From Chenopodium formosanum (lineage: Eukaryota; Streptophyta; Magnoliopsida; Caryophyllales; Amaranthaceae), in the NCBI GenBank assembly GCA_024500155.1, contig CM044879.1, positions 9,305,572 to 9,369,571 of the forward strand: a stretch of 64,000 bases of DNA, in the 5' to 3' direction. Every line of letters starts with the position of its first letter. The first letter of the stretch is position 1. Positions 62,850-64,000 of this stretch are shown one piece after another. The translations under genes were made by a program, and so were the position numbers. The notes below the pieces were generated by a model. The model worked only from the letters and a program-made list of their open reading frames with translations. It was not told where the DNA came from and did no database searches.

Positions 62850-64000
62850 TGGGTCAGAATTATTAGAAAGCTAAAATATTCAGTAAGGTCAAGTGATCGA
62901 AATGCCTGGGTAATGGCCACTTCCGATAAGTAATATTAATGTATAATTAATATTACAACTTAATTGTGACTGAACCCTTCGGGGTCACACCCAAGCAAAT
63001 TAACGAACCGGCTCGACGAATTAATTCGGAAGAAATTAATTTGTCGCTCGAGTGTTAAATATTTAGACGTCGGTAATTCGAGCTTAGAGCGTTGAAACCG
63101 AGCGTTTGAAGTTGAGTAAAAAATAATAAGTGACAAGACGCACAAATAATAATAAATCGACCATGTTCCCAAAATACCCTTAGCATCGGAGTGCCCCGAT
63201 CATCCGAGTGCTAGGGGCAAAAATGTCATGGCATAGGTGGCTAGCATGCGCACCAAGCCGTGCCATGCATGGCTGGTTGGTGCTAGCCAGTGCACCATAG
63301 CTAGCAGCAGCTAGCAGCCGCAAGCGTTGCATGTTAGCAACAGCTAGTAGACGCAAGCAACGCGTGCTAGCAGCCGCAAGTTGCGCGTGCTAGCAGCAGC
63401 TAGCAGCGCACGCATGGTCAGCAGCCCGCACTTGTATGTGTGGCGTGCTAGCCATAGCAGCAGCCCGCAACATCAAGTGCGGGGCTTGGCTTTCCAATAG
63501 GCTGCGGCTGGGCCTTAGGGCCGAGTACTTGGGGAAGCAAGTGGGAGCACATGGGAAGCAAGTGGGGTGAGGGACATGTGGCATAAGGAGAGTATTGAGT
63601 AGGGAGCAAGTAAGGTCCCATACTTTCCATTTGGTCCTCACCACCCTTTACATATGATAGTGCCACTTGTAGATTTATTATTAGTTTGCATTTCTATTTT
63701 AATTTAACTTTAAAATAAATTGTGGAATTTCATGATCCCACATTGATGGGATAGAAATTTCCACTCTCATTCTCCTCTTTAAATACCCACCTTGGGATTT
63801 GGAGAAGAGTGCTTGAGTGGGAGTTAAATAAAGCATTGCATTTTGGCAAAAACTCTTAAACTCTATTAACACTCGGGTTTTGGTCGGACCTCGCTAAATC
63901 CGAGGTAGCGGACCTAAAAAGTCGGTGTTCGTCCATTGTGGGTGAATTACCGTGGGAGGCTCATGTATTATCGGAGCTAGAGCTTTCAAGTACAAGCCCG
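62850..64000 (+). mobile_element. LTR-like sequence running off the window
   Basis: The block has an LTR layout: a hairpin-like gtgactgaacccttcggggtcac near 62968, a minisatellite, then a TATA-like ctctttaaatacccacc (about 63775) and a C/G-balanced leader after it. The boundaries were not resolved because the 3' end is outside the window. No coding sequence. Confidence 0.45.
63238..63475. repeat. GCTAGCAGC / CCGCAAG minisatellite
   Basis: Irregular units cgtgctagcagccgcaag and agcagctagcagc repeat about eight times, GC-rich against an AT-rich background. Confidence 0.75.

Overview
This is nuclear DNA from a flowering plant, probably a dicot with a repeat-rich, AT-rich genome; the species cannot be fixed from the window. 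One host gene is clearly supported. It is a minus-strand cysteine-rich receptor-like kinase (CRK, DUF26 family) that spans 17133-44980. Its seven exons join in frame with GT-AG borders throughout to give a 670-residue protein with signal peptide, two DUF26 domains, membrane segment and complete RD-type kinase. The coding sequence is only 2.0 kb of a 27.8 kb locus, because introns 1, 3, 4 and 5 (8.4, 2.4, 9.8 and 5.0 kb) are filled with transposable elements.

Left flank (1-17 kb): a decayed Ty1/copia 3' end with its LTR (1-2727); small MITEs and a SINE; a gypsy-type LTR fragment (4322-5123); a decayed endogenous caulimovirid-like coat-protein region (about 5560-7930, minus); a foldback made of GTTACTTG words (about 8.4-9.4 kb); and an antisense copia fragment (9791-16045) split by four later insertions: a hAT MITE, a Helitron, a 2.4 kb solo LTR and a 0.8 kb copia solo LTR. 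Target duplications or insertion-site rules support all four.

Gene region (17-45 kb): intron 5 holds MITEs, a CACTA-like element and a Helitron. Intron 4 holds a Helitron, a very young copia element (25155-28157, LTRs identical by eye, perfect target duplication, gag/protease/integrase deleted), Stowaway MITEs and two adjacent Helitrons, one carrying a Mutator-type MITE. Intron 3 holds Harbinger- and Mutator-type MITEs. Intron 1 holds a SINE and a nest of LINE copies with (AAT)n tails, interrupted by CACTA and hAT insertions.

Right flank (45-64 kb): a dense series of hAT and Mutator foldback elements with 8-bp or 9-bp duplications, then a 2.2 kb solo LTR (55336-57557, duplication ggtag), and a related LTR (about 57672-59142) that looks like the 3' LTR of a minus-oriented gypsy element. 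The interior of that element carries an antisense (plus-strand) plant-mobile-domain (PMD) pseudogene. An 11-bp palindrome, CCGTG(A/T)CACGG, is clustered both just upstream of the LTR TATA box and upstream of the PMD gene. The related solo LTR has a different palindromic word at the same offset from its TATA box. This shared operator-like arrangement is the most unusual signal in the window. The window ends inside another LTR-like sequence.
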